A stretch of DNA of 25,251 nucleotides from positions 1 through 25,251 of the IMG/VR virus record IMGVR_UViG_3300031952_000128; one strand, given 5' to 3'. The notes below the pieces were generated by a model that had not been told where the DNA came from, did no database searches, and saw nothing but the letters and a program-made list of their open reading frames with translations. The position numbers and the translations under genes are program-made. Shown here one piece after another: positions 6,173 to 12,754 of the stretch. How positions within the stretch are numbered: position 1 is the first letter of the stretch; each line of letters begins with the position of its first letter. This stretch comes from a virus.

Positions 6173-6403
6173 TTACCCTCGATGCCATTCGCTGCAGACG
6201 GTTTCTTGACCTGGTAGAACATCCAAGTCGTAGACTTCGCGTTGTAGCTTCTTGATGAGTGCTGACATTTCTTCGTAGGACTTGCAGGCTCTGACTTTCC
6301 GAGGCATCGAACCGAGGAACGTACTGTTTGCTGCTAGACGACTAAGTAGCCGGCTAGCCGTTGCCTTCTGAAACTCGCTCGGGAGTTCGTTCACGTCGAT
6401 CAT
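6173..6403 (-). CDS. Hypothetical helical protein, 76 aa
   Basis: The ATG at 6403 has an AAGGAG site and overlaps the previous stop as ATGA. The sequence is helical (ELPSEFQKATASRLLSRLAA; SYEEMSALIKKLQREVYDLD). No family was recognised. Confidence 0.7.
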   Translation of the reverse strand: MIDVNELPSEFQKATASRLLSRLAANSTFLGSMPRKVRACKSYEEMSALIKKLQREVYDLDVLPGQETVCSEWHRG

Positions 6404-6654
6404 TCGCGTCTCCTTCCTCGCTCTATTGCTCGTTCCGAGAGCCAGTTCGCCAACGGTTCTTCGCCTTTGTGGTAGGCGTTAGCGTCTCTATAGACGCTCA
6501 TGGCATAGAGTCCGCACGGATGGCAATACTTTGCCCGTGCCTCCTCAAGCGCCACGTTAGCCGACTCCGCCGAGATGAAGTATTCGCTCTTGTCGGATAC
6601 AAACGGAGCCACGTTACTGTTTGCGACGACGAAGAATTCCAGCTTTATAGTCAT
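6400..6654 (-). CDS. Hypothetical protein, 84 aa, ferredoxin-like pattern
   Basis: The start at 6654 lies three bases after the previous stop, with GGGAAG upstream. The sequence begins MTIKLEFFVVANSNVAPFVS and has a helical middle (SANVALEEARAKY) followed by CHPCG. Beta-alpha-beta small proteins with a strand of this kind occur widely in phages, but no function is known to me. Confidence 0.65.
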   Translation of the reverse strand: MTIKLEFFVVANSNVAPFVSDKSEYFISAESANVALEEARAKYCHPCGLYAMSVYRDANAYHKGEEPLANWLSERAIERGRRRE

Positions 6655-6657
6655 CGA

Positions 6658-7005
6658 TTACTTCCCGCACTTGTCGCATGGCTCAGGGACGGGTTCGAGT
6701 TGGTCTTCTGTGTAGGTGAAGTTGTAGTTAGTCCTATAGGCGATGAAGGGGTGCGCGATTGTTACCTCGTCGCCATTCCTCACCTTGACGCGCTGATCCT
6801 TGCTGTACTTCGGCGTCAGCACGACCGGCTCCGGTGCTATCGGCCCCACTCGGTGGCAATTCTTCACCAGCCACTGTACTTGCTGGCCCGTTGACGGCAT
6901 TCTAGCCAGCAGCCACTCGGGACCGATAGCCAGGACAACTGCCTCGACAACGCCGCCAGCATAGTTGACTGTGTTACCGACCTCAATTTCATCGTCTGAA
7001 TGCAT
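6658..7005 (-). CDS. Hypothetical protein with C-terminal CxxC, 115 aa
   Basis: The ATG at 7005 has GGAGG at ideal spacing and is chosen over upstream in-frame ATGs at 7053 and 7017. The sequence is beta-rich (DDEIEVGNTVNYAGGVVEAV) with repeated short strands and ends in EPCDKCGK, half of a zinc ribbon. The strand pattern hints at SH3-like barrels, but no family was recognised. Confidence 0.65.
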   Translation of the reverse strand: MHSDDEIEVGNTVNYAGGVVEAVVLAIGPEWLLARMPSTGQQVQWLVKNCHRVGPIAPEPVVLTPKYSKDQRVKVRNGDEVTIAHPFIAYRTNYNFTYTEDQLEPVPEPCDKCGK

Positions 7006-7068
7006 TTCGACCTCCATTACATTGAGTCTAAAAGGTTCGAGGGGCCTAATCAAGTAAACTGTGTTTCA

Positions 7069-7344
7069 TCAGGCGAATTCTCTAGTTAACAATTGAGTTA
7101 CTTGTGTAAAGTGAGCAGGTTTGCTGTCGAACGTACCAAGGGATTCGATACGTTCAAAGCACCAGTTGAACCAGACTGTTGACTCGCAGTCCCAGCCATA
7201 TAAGCTCCAGCCGTCGAGTCTCTGGCACGTACTATACTGCCCAGCTTCTGTTAAGTGGATGCCTTCGACGCCGTCTCGTATCATTGCTTCGAAATCGAGG
7301 CTGTGTACGGATTCTTTGCCGTACAATCGAACTAGCTCAAACAA
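7069..7344 (-). CDS. Small phage protein of the W-TSTY...W-x-x-WC type
   Basis: The 91-residue protein includes LDGWSLYGWDCESTVWFNWC, which resembles the WTSTY...SxWxxWC motif seen in many small phage proteins of unknown role, and it is a paralogue of the upstream gene (7396-7608). The only standard start is a TTG at 7344 with no ribosome site. The same frame is open upstream to the TGA at 7396-7398 and the extension (ADIYVVDSSSDLFELVRLYG) looks coded. The true start may therefore be earlier, or the gene may be reached through the upstream stop. Confidence 0.65.
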   Translation of the reverse strand: MFELVRLYGKESVHSLDFEAMIRDGVEGIHLTEAGQYSTCQRLDGWSLYGWDCESTVWFNWCFERIESLGTFDSKPAHFTQVTQLLTREFA

Positions 7345-7395
7345 GTCTGAGGAGGAATCTACTACGTAAATGTCGGCAACTCGTGGCTCGAGGAG

Positions 7396-7608
7396 TCAGC
7401 CAGGCTTTCTTTCAACCCAACCAGGTGAGCCGTCGAGGCACCACTGAACCCAGCCACATACTCCTTCGTCGAGGTACGTCGATGTCCAAATCCCGCCACA
7501 AGGCTTCATACCGTAGTTAGTAACGGGAATCAGTTTGTCGGTAGAAGGCTCGCCGTTAACGTTTCTGGGAACCCAGATCTGCTGAGGGAGCCTGATCGTT
7601 GTTCTCAT
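7396..7608 (-). CDS. Small phage protein of the WTSTY...W-x-x-WC type
   Basis: The 70-residue protein carries GGIWTSTYLDEGVCGWVQWC, the conserved core of a widespread small phage family whose function is unknown to me. The ATG at 7608 follows the stop of the upstream gene by 11 bases. It ends in TGA followed by C, and the next gene lies in the same frame and has a related motif, so the two may have arisen by tandem duplication. Confidence 0.7.
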   Translation of the reverse strand: MRTTIRLPQQIWVPRNVNGEPSTDKLIPVTNYGMKPCGGIWTSTYLDEGVCGWVQWCLDGSPGWVERKPG

Positions 7609-7619
7609 GTCTAATAAGG

Positions 7620-8021
7620 CTAGCTACGTCTCGCGATACCTTCGTCGATTTGCGTCTGTAGCTGTTCTGTGACTTCTTTGACCTCTGCGAGCGCGGCGGC
7701 AGTTTCTTCGCGTAAGTTCTCTGTATTGCAGAGCCAGCACCCATGCAGAGAACCATCGCTATGCTGAATAGATTGCTTCTTAACATCTAGTGAAGCTCTG
7801 TCACATTCGGGACACGGCCAACGACCAGATAACAAAAGCGTTCGGGCTATCCAGTGTTCCAGCGCCGCTATGAGGTCGCGATGACAAGTTACAGCACGAA
7901 CAGTCAGAGCAGCATCCTGCTCTGTAAGGCAATCAGCTATCATTCGACCGTTCATGCCGTGACCACTAAGAATCTTCACCCACAAGTCGTTGTCACGTTC
8001 GATTCGCCAATCAGTCTGCAT
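7620..8021 (-). CDS. Zinc-finger-like protein, 133 aa
   Basis: The protein has an N-terminal helical half and then two Cys pairs, CPEC at 70-73 and CWLC at 95-98, a four-Cys zinc ribbon layout. A long acidic helix follows (REETAAALAEVKEVTEQLQT), perhaps a short coiled coil. Its start lies 15 bases after the previous stop. A nucleic-acid-binding or protein-bridging role is a guess; no family was recognised. Confidence 0.7.
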   Translation of the reverse strand: MQTDWRIERDNDLWVKILSGHGMNGRMIADCLTEQDAALTVRAVTCHRDLIAALEHWIARTLLLSGRWPCPECDRASLDVKKQSIQHSDGSLHGCWLCNTENLREETAAALAEVKEVTEQLQTQIDEGIARRS

Positions 8022-8036
8022 GGTCGTCTAACCCCA

Positions 8037-8225
8037 CTATTTGCTTGCTCTAACAGATTCCCAGAAGGCACTCAAGTCGACGCGGCTGCTGCTGATAGCA
8101 ACACGCGTCTTACCTTTGTCCTTCGACAGGCGATTTATGCTGACTTCGTGCGATGCTGCAGCTCCCTCGAGTCGCTGCAGCAATTCATCAGACACCATTT
8201 CTTCGTGATAGTGACCCTCTGTCAT
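8037..8225 (-). CDS. Hypothetical protein, 62 aa
   Basis: The ATG at 8225 follows GAGGAGAAACGAAC and overlaps the previous stop as ATGA. The sequence has a helical His/Glu-rich start (MTEGHYHEEMVSDELLQRLE) and a short basic/Ser C-terminus. It is the second gene after the promoter at 8430-8458. No family was recognised. Confidence 0.65.
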   Translation of the reverse strand: MTEGHYHEEMVSDELLQRLEGAAASHEVSINRLSKDKGKTRVAISSSRVDLSAFWESVRASK

Positions 8226-8398
8226 GTTCGTTTCTCCTCTCGGTGTGCTAACGCTATGCCTAGTGCTAGACCTGCAGCGAAAGCTTGAACAGCATGTCGG
8301 TATATAGGGTCAGGGGGCCAAGCGAAGACGTAGACGAGGAAGCTAATGCTGACTGCGAGTAGAGTGATTGTGAAGAGTTGACTATTCGAGAGAACCAT
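8222..8398 (-). CDS. Two-helix membrane protein, 58 aa
   Basis: The ATG at 8398 has an AAAGGAG site. The product has two clear hydrophobic segments (about residues 9-27, TITLLAVSISFLVYVFAW, and 36-52, AVQAFAAGLALGIALAH) joined by a short PPDPIYR loop, with a charged tail. It is the first gene behind the strong leftward promoter at 8430-8458. The shape fits a small holin or other membrane protein; which one cannot be told. Confidence 0.7.
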   Translation of the reverse strand: MVLSNSQLFTITLLAVSISFLVYVFAWPPDPIYRHAVQAFAAGLALGIALAHREEKRT

Positions 8399-8429
8399 GC
8401 TGTTAGCTCCTTTCTAAAGTGTTGTTATA

Positions 8430-8458
8430 ATTATAGGGGGCCTCGAGAGGAAGGTCAA
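8430..8458 (-). promoter_or_regulatory. Sigma-70-type promoter for the main leftward operon
   Basis: On the minus strand, TTGACC (8453-8458) and a perfect TATAAT (8430-8435) are separated by 17 bases. It lies downstream of the terminator at 8474-8509 and 32 bases ahead of the ATG at 8398, so it probably drives the long leftward run of small genes. Confidence 0.8.
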
Positions 8459-8473
8459 GTCCTTACTGTAGTA

Positions 8474-8509
8474 GGAGAAAAGTTGGGGGCTGCTCGAAGG
8501 CAGCCCCCA
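8474..8509 (-). terminator. Intrinsic terminator after the gene at 8526-8732
   Basis: The arms 8484-8493 and 8500-8509 (TGGGGGCTGC and its complement) form a 10-bp GC-rich stem with a six-base loop. On the minus strand the stem is followed by AACTTTTCT. It ends the short transcript of the small winged-helix gene just before a new promoter. Confidence 0.85.
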
Positions 8510-8525
8510 GTGTTCGAGCTTAGGC

Positions 8526-8732
8526 TTACGCAGCTTTGGCTTTGCATAGTCGCCACTTGTTCGGGCTGACGTGCTCGAACAGAGCCGAGGGCTCAAGGGC
8601 TTCGACGATTGCGAAGTAGCCGGAGTCTTTTGTCCCGCTCGCACGCCAGAGATCTTGCTTGCTGAACGTTTCTTGCTTGAGACTACGCGCCAGCTTAGCG
8701 ACTTTTTCTGGAGTCCACCCGTCAGTAGTCAT
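8526..8732 (-). CDS. Small winged-helix-like protein, 68 aa
   Basis: The ATG at 8732 follows GGGAGG. The protein has a helix pair (TPEKVAKLARSLKQETFSKQ) and a beta hairpin-like end (FEHVSPNKWRLCKAKA), a compact winged-helix impression. It has its own promoter (8756-8784) and terminator (8474-8509), so it is expressed alone. That suits a regulator. No family was named. Confidence 0.7.
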   Translation of the reverse strand: MTTDGWTPEKVAKLARSLKQETFSKQDLWRASGTKDSGYFAIVEALEPSALFEHVSPNKWRLCKAKAA

Positions 8733-8755
8733 TTTACGTTACCTCCCATATAATA

Positions 8756-8796
8756 AGTATAGATGATAGAGAGACGCTTATCAAGGGTTCTCTGTC
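8756..8796 (-). promoter_or_regulatory. Leftward promoter with upstream GACAGAGAAC element
   Basis: On the minus strand, TTGATA (8779-8784) and TATACT (8756-8761) are 17 bases apart. Two bases upstream of the -35 lies GACAGAGAAC (8787-8796), also found at the same spacing at the promoter at 9702-9730. The promoter serves the single gene 8526-8732. A lone TATAAT further upstream (8806-8811, minus strand) has no convincing -35. The 150-base gap 8762-8911 holds nothing else I can name. Confidence 0.75.
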
Positions 8797-8911
8797 ACTT
8801 GACCGATTATACGAAAAGTACTTGAAGAATTGTACAGGGAATTTTAGTTGTTCAAAACGCAGGATTTCGCGGGGTTTCGTCGTTTTAGCTGTAGGAGAGA
8901 CAACTCGTCTT

Positions 8912-9136
8912 CTAGCTGTCTATAGTGTCGTAGTTCGGGTCATCCCCCGTCGGTCGGAGGGACTTTAAGCAATCCTTGTAGGCTGCCTCTAATTGCCGGT
9001 ACACGGCCTCGCCATCCGTTATGATGTCGAAGTCCCAACTCCTGCGGGATATCTGTAAACTCTGGCATTCCCTAGCACCGACGATGGCGCTCACCGCATT
9101 CAAGAGACGTCTAGTTTGTCGTTTGTCCATCGCCAT
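8912..9136 (-). CDS. Hypothetical protein, 74 aa
   Basis: The ATG at 9136 lies inside the end of the winged-helix gene (26-base overlap) after GGGGGAACA. The sequence has a basic N-terminal helix (MAMDKRQTRRLLNAVSAIVG) and an acidic end (GDDPNYDTIDS). It is probably cotranscribed with the regulator. No family was recognised. Confidence 0.6.
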   Translation of the reverse strand: MAMDKRQTRRLLNAVSAIVGARECQSLQISRRSWDFDIITDGEAVYRQLEAAYKDCLKSLRPTGDDPNYDTIDS

Positions 9137-9692
9137 CTTGTTCCCCCGAGTTTAGGTCTAAGCTTTTGTACTCGTAGGGGCTGTTCTTGTAAGGCCCGTC
9201 GATTTGAGTAACTAGCTTACTCTGTAGAAGCTGACGGAGGACTTCTCGTACGCTAGAGTCTGATACTCCTGTCTTGGCGATAATCTCGGCGACAGTGTGA
9301 GGAGCTGGTTCTAGAAGGAGAAAGTCCCTGACACGTTCTGTGACTGTTTTTCGCTTAGTTGGGGCTTCGACTTGCTGAGCGTGTTTTGTTGGTGTTCCTC
9401 GAAAGCCGTATCTTAGTTTGTCCTTCGAAACCATTATGTCTCGAGGGTTTGCTGGTTGCCCTTCGACTTCGTCTGCGAGAGCCTTGAGAACTCTTTCGAT
9501 ATCAGTTTTTGTTTCTCCTGTAGCTCGAGCAATTTCGGCTAGCGTGAACATCGAACTCGAAGGAATTGACAAGAAGAGCTCTACCCGAAGTCGGGTAATT
9601 AGTCTGTCTCTTTCCCAGACTGCCTTCTGAATGACATGATGAACGTGTTCTGACTTGATGCTGTCAATGGCGACTTCTAGCTCTTTTTCCAT
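9111..9692 (-). CDS. Double winged-helix DNA-binding protein
   Basis: The 193-residue protein has two helix-turn-helix/winged-helix units, about 38-75 (FTLAEIARATGETKTDIERV) and 118-172 (HTVAEIIAKTGVSDSSVREV, then QLLQSKLVTQIDGPYKNSPY). The second closely resembles the C-terminus of the primase-helicase (QLLRSGAIVQIE...PLEYQKA). It is the first gene leftward from the control region, directly behind its own promoter and next to the repeat array, so it is a good candidate for the factor that binds those repeats (inference). The start is the ATG at 9692; its ribosome site is weak. Confidence 0.8.
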   Translation of the reverse strand: MEKELEVAIDSIKSEHVHHVIQKAVWERDRLITRLRVELFLSIPSSSMFTLAEIARATGETKTDIERVLKALADEVEGQPANPRDIMVSKDKLRYGFRGTPTKHAQQVEAPTKRKTVTERVRDFLLLEPAPHTVAEIIAKTGVSDSSVREVLRQLLQSKLVTQIDGPYKNSPYEYKSLDLNSGEQDGDGQTTN

Positions 9693-9701
9693 CGTACTTA
9701 A

Positions 9702-9742
9702 AGTCTAGCGGGTGCCGAGAGTCGAATCAAGTGTTCTCTGTC
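9702..9742 (-). promoter_or_regulatory. Leftward promoter at the control region with GACAGAGAAC element
   Basis: On the minus strand, TTGATT (9725-9730) and TAGACT (9702-9707) are 17 bases apart. GACAGAGAAC (9733-9742) sits two bases upstream of the -35, exactly as at 8756-8796, and it touches the first copy of the repeat array. It drives the double winged-helix gene. Confidence 0.75.
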
Positions 9743-9924
9743 GTAGTAATTGGCGTAGTAATTGTCGTAGTAGTAATTGTCGTAGTAGTAATAATAGGGG
9801 TTTTTCGCTCGAATTACTACTACGAGGCCTACTGATGTCGTAGTAGTAATTGCTGTAGTAGTAATGGGGGCCCTAAAGGGCCCCCCATTACATTACTACT
9901 ACTACGACACAATTACTACTACGA
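9741..9924. repeat. Nine-copy iteron-like array around a GC palindrome
   Basis: A (T)CGTAGTAGTAATTG-type unit occurs at 9741-9752 and 9754-9764 (short forms), 9765-9779, 9780-9792, 9838-9852 and 9853-9865 on the plus strand, and inverted at 9812-9825, 9892-9907 and 9911-9924. Between the last direct and first inverted copies lies GGGGGCCC-TAAA-GGGCCCCCC (9866-9886). The palindrome has no T-run. This 450-base non-coding region between divergent promoters is a likely replication origin or multi-site operator. Copies within the right half face each other across the palindrome. Confidence 0.85.
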
Positions 9925-9981
9925 CTCATTCGACTTAGGCCTCGGATCCTGTAAGGAAACTTAAGGACTTTGTGGAAACAC

Positions 9982-10010
9982 TTGAGCTTTGGCGAGAGGT
10001 ACCGTATAAT
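9982..10010 (+). promoter_or_regulatory. Rightward promoter for the packaging/head operon
   Basis: TTGAGC (9982-9987) and a perfect TATAAT (10005-10010) are 17 bases apart. The expected start near 10015-10018 coincides with the 5' strand of the closing stem of the leader RNA. Just upstream is AACACTTGA, as at the 9702-9742 promoter. Confidence 0.8.
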
Positions 10011-10014
10011 CATA

Positions 10015-10127
10015 AGTAGCGAAGGTAGAGGGATATACGCGGGACTATATTCGTTGTAGAGGCACGACGGCGCGAAAGCGGAAGGTCCCAGTGGGATAAT
10101 GAGCCTCTTCCTTCTACCTTCGCTACT
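10015..10127 (+). ncRNA. Structured pseudoknotted 5' leader RNA upstream of the terminase genes
   Basis: Read by eye: P1 pairs 10015-10033 with 10109-10127 (19 bp, one G-U). Inside it, P2 pairs 10041-10045 (GGGAC) with 10085-10089 (GTCCC). P3 pairs 10051-10054 with 10064-10067. P4 is CGC-GAAA-GCG (10071-10080), a GNRA tetraloop. The P3 loop AGAGGC (10058-10063) is complementary to GCCTCT (10103-10108), a six-base pseudoknot that abuts P1. The RNA would start at the promoter's transcription start and end 17 bases before the terminase start. I match it to no known riboswitch, ribozyme or packaging RNA class. No T-run follows, so it is a leader rather than a separate terminated transcript. Confidence 0.7.
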
Positions 10128-10144
10128 CTAGTAGGTAGGTCAGG

Positions 10145-10723
10145 TTGGGATCACAGGCACAGGCCGTAGCTAGAGCTGAGACTTTCCTCGGGTACTACTT
10201 TCTTCTTGGTCCGACTCGTTCTCAAGCTAAGCTCGTCGAAGTTATTAGGGCGATGGGTGTAAAGATTGCTCCCGGGACGATCGAGGAGTATTCTCGATCG
10301 TATAACTGGGTTGAGAGAGTTATCGAGCTGGAAAAGAAGCTCGGCGACCCCATTGCTAGCGCAATTATCGATACGAAAGAGACGATGAGTCTCAAGCAGG
10401 CTGAGCTCGGGAGGGCAATGCAAGATATTGCTCGAAGGAAGCTTGCTCTGATGACGGACGACAATTCGCCGATCGAAGTTGGTGCAAACGATGTTGTACG
10501 CTTGGCTGAGGTCGGACAGAAGATCGAAAGGTTGGCTGTAGGTGAAGTAACAGAGCGAAGGGAAATCGTTACGTCTGTTGTGAATAACGTCGTCCAACCT
10601 TTCTGCGATTTGTTTATACAGATTAACGTAATTTCGAGTGAGCAAGAACGACTACATCGCTTCGCCGAAGGCGCCGACAGGATTATCGATGGATATGCTG
10701 TTACATCAGTTGAGTCACAGTAG
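10145..10723 (+). CDS. terS: Small terminase subunit-like DNA-binding protein
   Basis: The 192-residue protein directly precedes the large terminase, the usual place of the subunit that recognises phage DNA. It has an N-terminal helix-turn-helix-like region (TRSQAKLVEVIRAMGVKIAP, then GTIEEYSRSYNWVERVIELE) and a long helical C-terminal part (LKQAELGRAMQDIARRKLAL) that would oligomerise. The start is a TTG at 10145 after TAGGTAGGTCAGG. The sequence is not a close match to a family I can name; position and fold pattern support the call. Confidence 0.65.
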   Translation: MGSQAQAVARAETFLGYYFLLGPTRSQAKLVEVIRAMGVKIAPGTIEEYSRSYNWVERVIELEKKLGDPIASAIIDTKETMSLKQAELGRAMQDIARRKLALMTDDNSPIEVGANDVVRLAEVGQKIERLAVGEVTERREIVTSVVNNVVQPFCDLFIQINVISSEQERLHRFAEGADRIIDGYAVTSVESQ

Positions 10724-10744
10724 TTTCCGAAGGGACGTGACAGG

Positions 10745-12427
10745 GTGAGTGCCGTCGCTACGAAGCTGCACAGACCTTCTGATTTGCTAGGGCTGAATAC
10801 CTTAGAGCGGGGGCAGAACGACGACATCTGTGACTGGATCGAATCAAACTTCTACGTCCCAGCTGGCAGAGATCGCACACTTTTGAACCTAATGTTGCAC
10901 CAAAAAGGGATTCTACGTTTCGCATTCACGCGAGACAAGACAGACCACTTCCCTTATACCACGATTATCTTCTCCACAGTGAAAAAGTCTGGCAAGACAA
11001 CTATCGGCGCAGCTGTAGGACGCTGGTTCGCAGAGACACAGACAAGTTACAGCTCGATACTCTGCTTAGGCAACGACGAAAGACAAGCAACAGAACGAGC
11101 TTTTGCTTTCATTAAGAACAGTATCGCCCTTACTCCAGGCTATGACAAGAAGCGAGACATACTACGAGATCGCTGGAAAGTAGCTACCACGTACGCACTC
11201 TGCCTGGAGTCAGGCACCAAAATCGAAGCTGTAGGAGTAGATGCCGCGGGTGAAGCAGGTGGTGCACCGGCTCTGACGCTTTGGACCGAACTCTGGGGCT
11301 TTGAAACCCGGGAGGCGGTAGAGTTCTGGAACGAGCTTACGCCGGTGCCCACTCTACCAGATTCTATTCGCTGGGTAGATACATACGCTGGCTACGACGG
11401 CGGTAGTGACTTACTTCGTAGCTTGTACGATAAGGGCAAAGAATCAAGACAGCTTACCAATGACGAGTTCGCTAAAGCTGTCTGTAGAAACGAAGTTGGA
11501 GAAACCTACGACGACTTTCTGTTCGCCTTCGAGGAGCTGCGAGGGGACCCAGAAGCCTCGGTACCGATCTGGGTCAACGAGGCTTCTGGTCTATTTATGT
11601 ACTGGGACGAAGAGATTGTAGCCCGGCGTATGCCCTGGCTCAGGGGTGTAGCTGGCGAACGCTACTACAGAGAGCAGGAAGCCCAGCTACCACCTAATGC
11701 ATACAACAGATTCCACCGTAACGTCTGGGTAGGAGATGAGTCTGACTTTGTCCCGATGATTAGCTGGAACAACTGCTATGATCCTAGTCTGGAGCCTCTG
11801 ATTCCGGGTGACAAGACGCCGATAGTGTTAGGCGTCGATGCAGCATCCACAGGAGACTGCTTCGGTATCGTAGCTGTCTCGAGACATCCTAAGCGACACG
11901 ACGATGTAGCAGTCCGAGCTTGTAGGAAGTGGACACCACCGAAGGGAGGCATCATCGACTACTCAGAGCCAGAAGACTTCCTCCGCTGGATCTGTCTTGG
12001 TGGCTGTGTCAACGGGCACCCGAGACCAACGCAATATCGTCCAGCGATACACGATGATTGTCCTCTCTGTGTGATTGGTCGCTGGGACGTTCCTCTGCAT
12101 AACGTCGTTCACATTGCTTACGATGCTTATCAATTAGTAGACATGATGCAGAGGATCTACAGGGAGGATATAGCCTGGGCTGAAGGCTTCTCACAACAGA
12201 GTGCTCGGCTTGAAGCAGACCGCAGGCTCCACGATCTGATCATTATGCAACGCATCGCACACGACGGCGATCCTGATCTGAAGGAGCACATTCGCAACGC
12301 TAATGGAAAGACTCAGAAGGACCAAGACTCGACGATGCGTATCGTCAAGCGTCACCCAGACAAGAAGATTGATCTAGTTGTCTGCTTGTCGATGGCTACA
12401 GACAAATGCTTGGAGCTGTTGCTCTAG
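10745..12427 (+). CDS. terL: Terminase large subunit
   Basis: The 560-residue protein packages DNA by ATP hydrolysis and cuts concatemers. The P-loop is VKKSGKTT at 79-86; a Walker-B-like strand is LTLWTELW at about 177-184, with E182 as candidate catalytic acid but Thr where Asp is common. The RNase H-like nuclease acids are visible as VLGVDAAS (about 360), HIAYDAYQLVDM (about 456) and IDLVVCLSMATDK (about 545). The start is a GTG at 10745, 22 bases after the small terminase stop. A perfect 12-bp inverted repeat lies inside the gene (11549-11589). The 60-base gap after the stop holds only a weak CTCG/CGAG hairpin. Confidence 0.93.
   Translation: MSAVATKLHRPSDLLGLNTLERGQNDDICDWIESNFYVPAGRDRTLLNLMLHQKGILRFAFTRDKTDHFPYTTIIFSTVKKSGKTTIGAAVGRWFAETQTSYSSILCLGNDERQATERAFAFIKNSIALTPGYDKKRDILRDRWKVATTYALCLESGTKIEAVGVDAAGEAGGAPALTLWTELWGFETREAVEFWNELTPVPTLPDSIRWVDTYAGYDGGSDLLRSLYDKGKESRQLTNDEFAKAVCRNEVGETYDDFLFAFEELRGDPEASVPIWVNEASGLFMYWDEEIVARRMPWLRGVAGERYYREQEAQLPPNAYNRFHRNVWVGDESDFVPMISWNNCYDPSLEPLIPGDKTPIVLGVDAASTGDCFGIVAVSRHPKRHDDVAVRACRKWTPPKGGIIDYSEPEDFLRWICLGGCVNGHPRPTQYRPAIHDDCPLCVIGRWDVPLHNVVHIAYDAYQLVDMMQRIYREDIAWAEGFSQQSARLEADRRLHDLIIMQRIAHDGDPDLKEHIRNANGKTQKDQDSTMRIVKRHPDKKIDLVVCLSMATDKCLELLL
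11549..11589. repeat. 12-bp perfect inverted repeat within terL
   Basis: CCAGAAGCCTCG (11549-11560) is repeated in reverse complement at 11578-11589, with 17 bases between. It lies in coding sequence and encodes PEAS and NEASG on the two arms. It could form an mRNA hairpin, or be chance. Confidence 0.6.
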
Positions 12428-12487
12428 TGTGTTGCTCGGGACGAGTCTACGACTTTTGAAACGAGAGGTAGGATTCACTCACTAGAG

Positions 12488-12754
12488 ATGAACCAGAAAT
12501 CTGATCAACCGCGCAGTAGTCTGTCTCTCGTCGAGTGGCTCCCTGCAGGACTCTTAATTGTGATTCCTTTACTCGGTATCGCAATTATCAATCGAGGCGC
12601 TGCCGTTCTGATTATGATCCTCTTCGCCTTAATTGCTCTGTTCTTCGGGATTTTTGCTTACGACGCTCGACGAACCTTACGAACCTTTCGCGAAGATCAA
12701 GAGCAGTGGGAACACGATCGTGATCAGACTGAAAGTAGTACACAGACCAGATGA
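12488..12754 (+). CDS. Small two-helix membrane protein, 88 aa
   Basis: Two transmembrane segments are clear (about 18-35, WLPAGLLIVIPLLGIAII, and 39-59, AAVLIMILFALIALFFGIFA), followed by a charged tail (RTLRTFREDQEQWEHDRDQT). Such a protein between terminase and portal could be a holin or another membrane protein. The ATG at 12488 has only a modest ribosome site. Confidence 0.65.
   Translation: MNQKSDQPRSSLSLVEWLPAGLLIVIPLLGIAIINRGAAVLIMILFALIALFFGIFAYDARRTLRTFREDQEQWEHDRDQTESSTQTR

Noticed and set aside
6361-6894. Plus-strand open frame of 177 codons
   Set aside because: It lies antisense to three genes with good ribosome sites and ATGA couplings, and its product has no recognisable fold.
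8798-8850. Extra promoter on either strand
   Set aside because: TTGACC (plus) and TATAAT (minus) are present, but neither has a partner at proper spacing.
9866-9886. GC palindrome taken as a two-way intrinsic terminator
   Set aside because: No T-run follows on either strand; it fits better as part of the repeat array.
9741-9924. Possible CRISPR array
   Set aside because: Units are about 12-16 bases, occur in both orientations, and have no regular spacers.
10151-10827. Minus-strand open frames of 164 and 201 codons opposite the small terminase
   Set aside because: Antisense shadows of a well-supported gene; Ser/Leu-rich composition typical of reversed coding.
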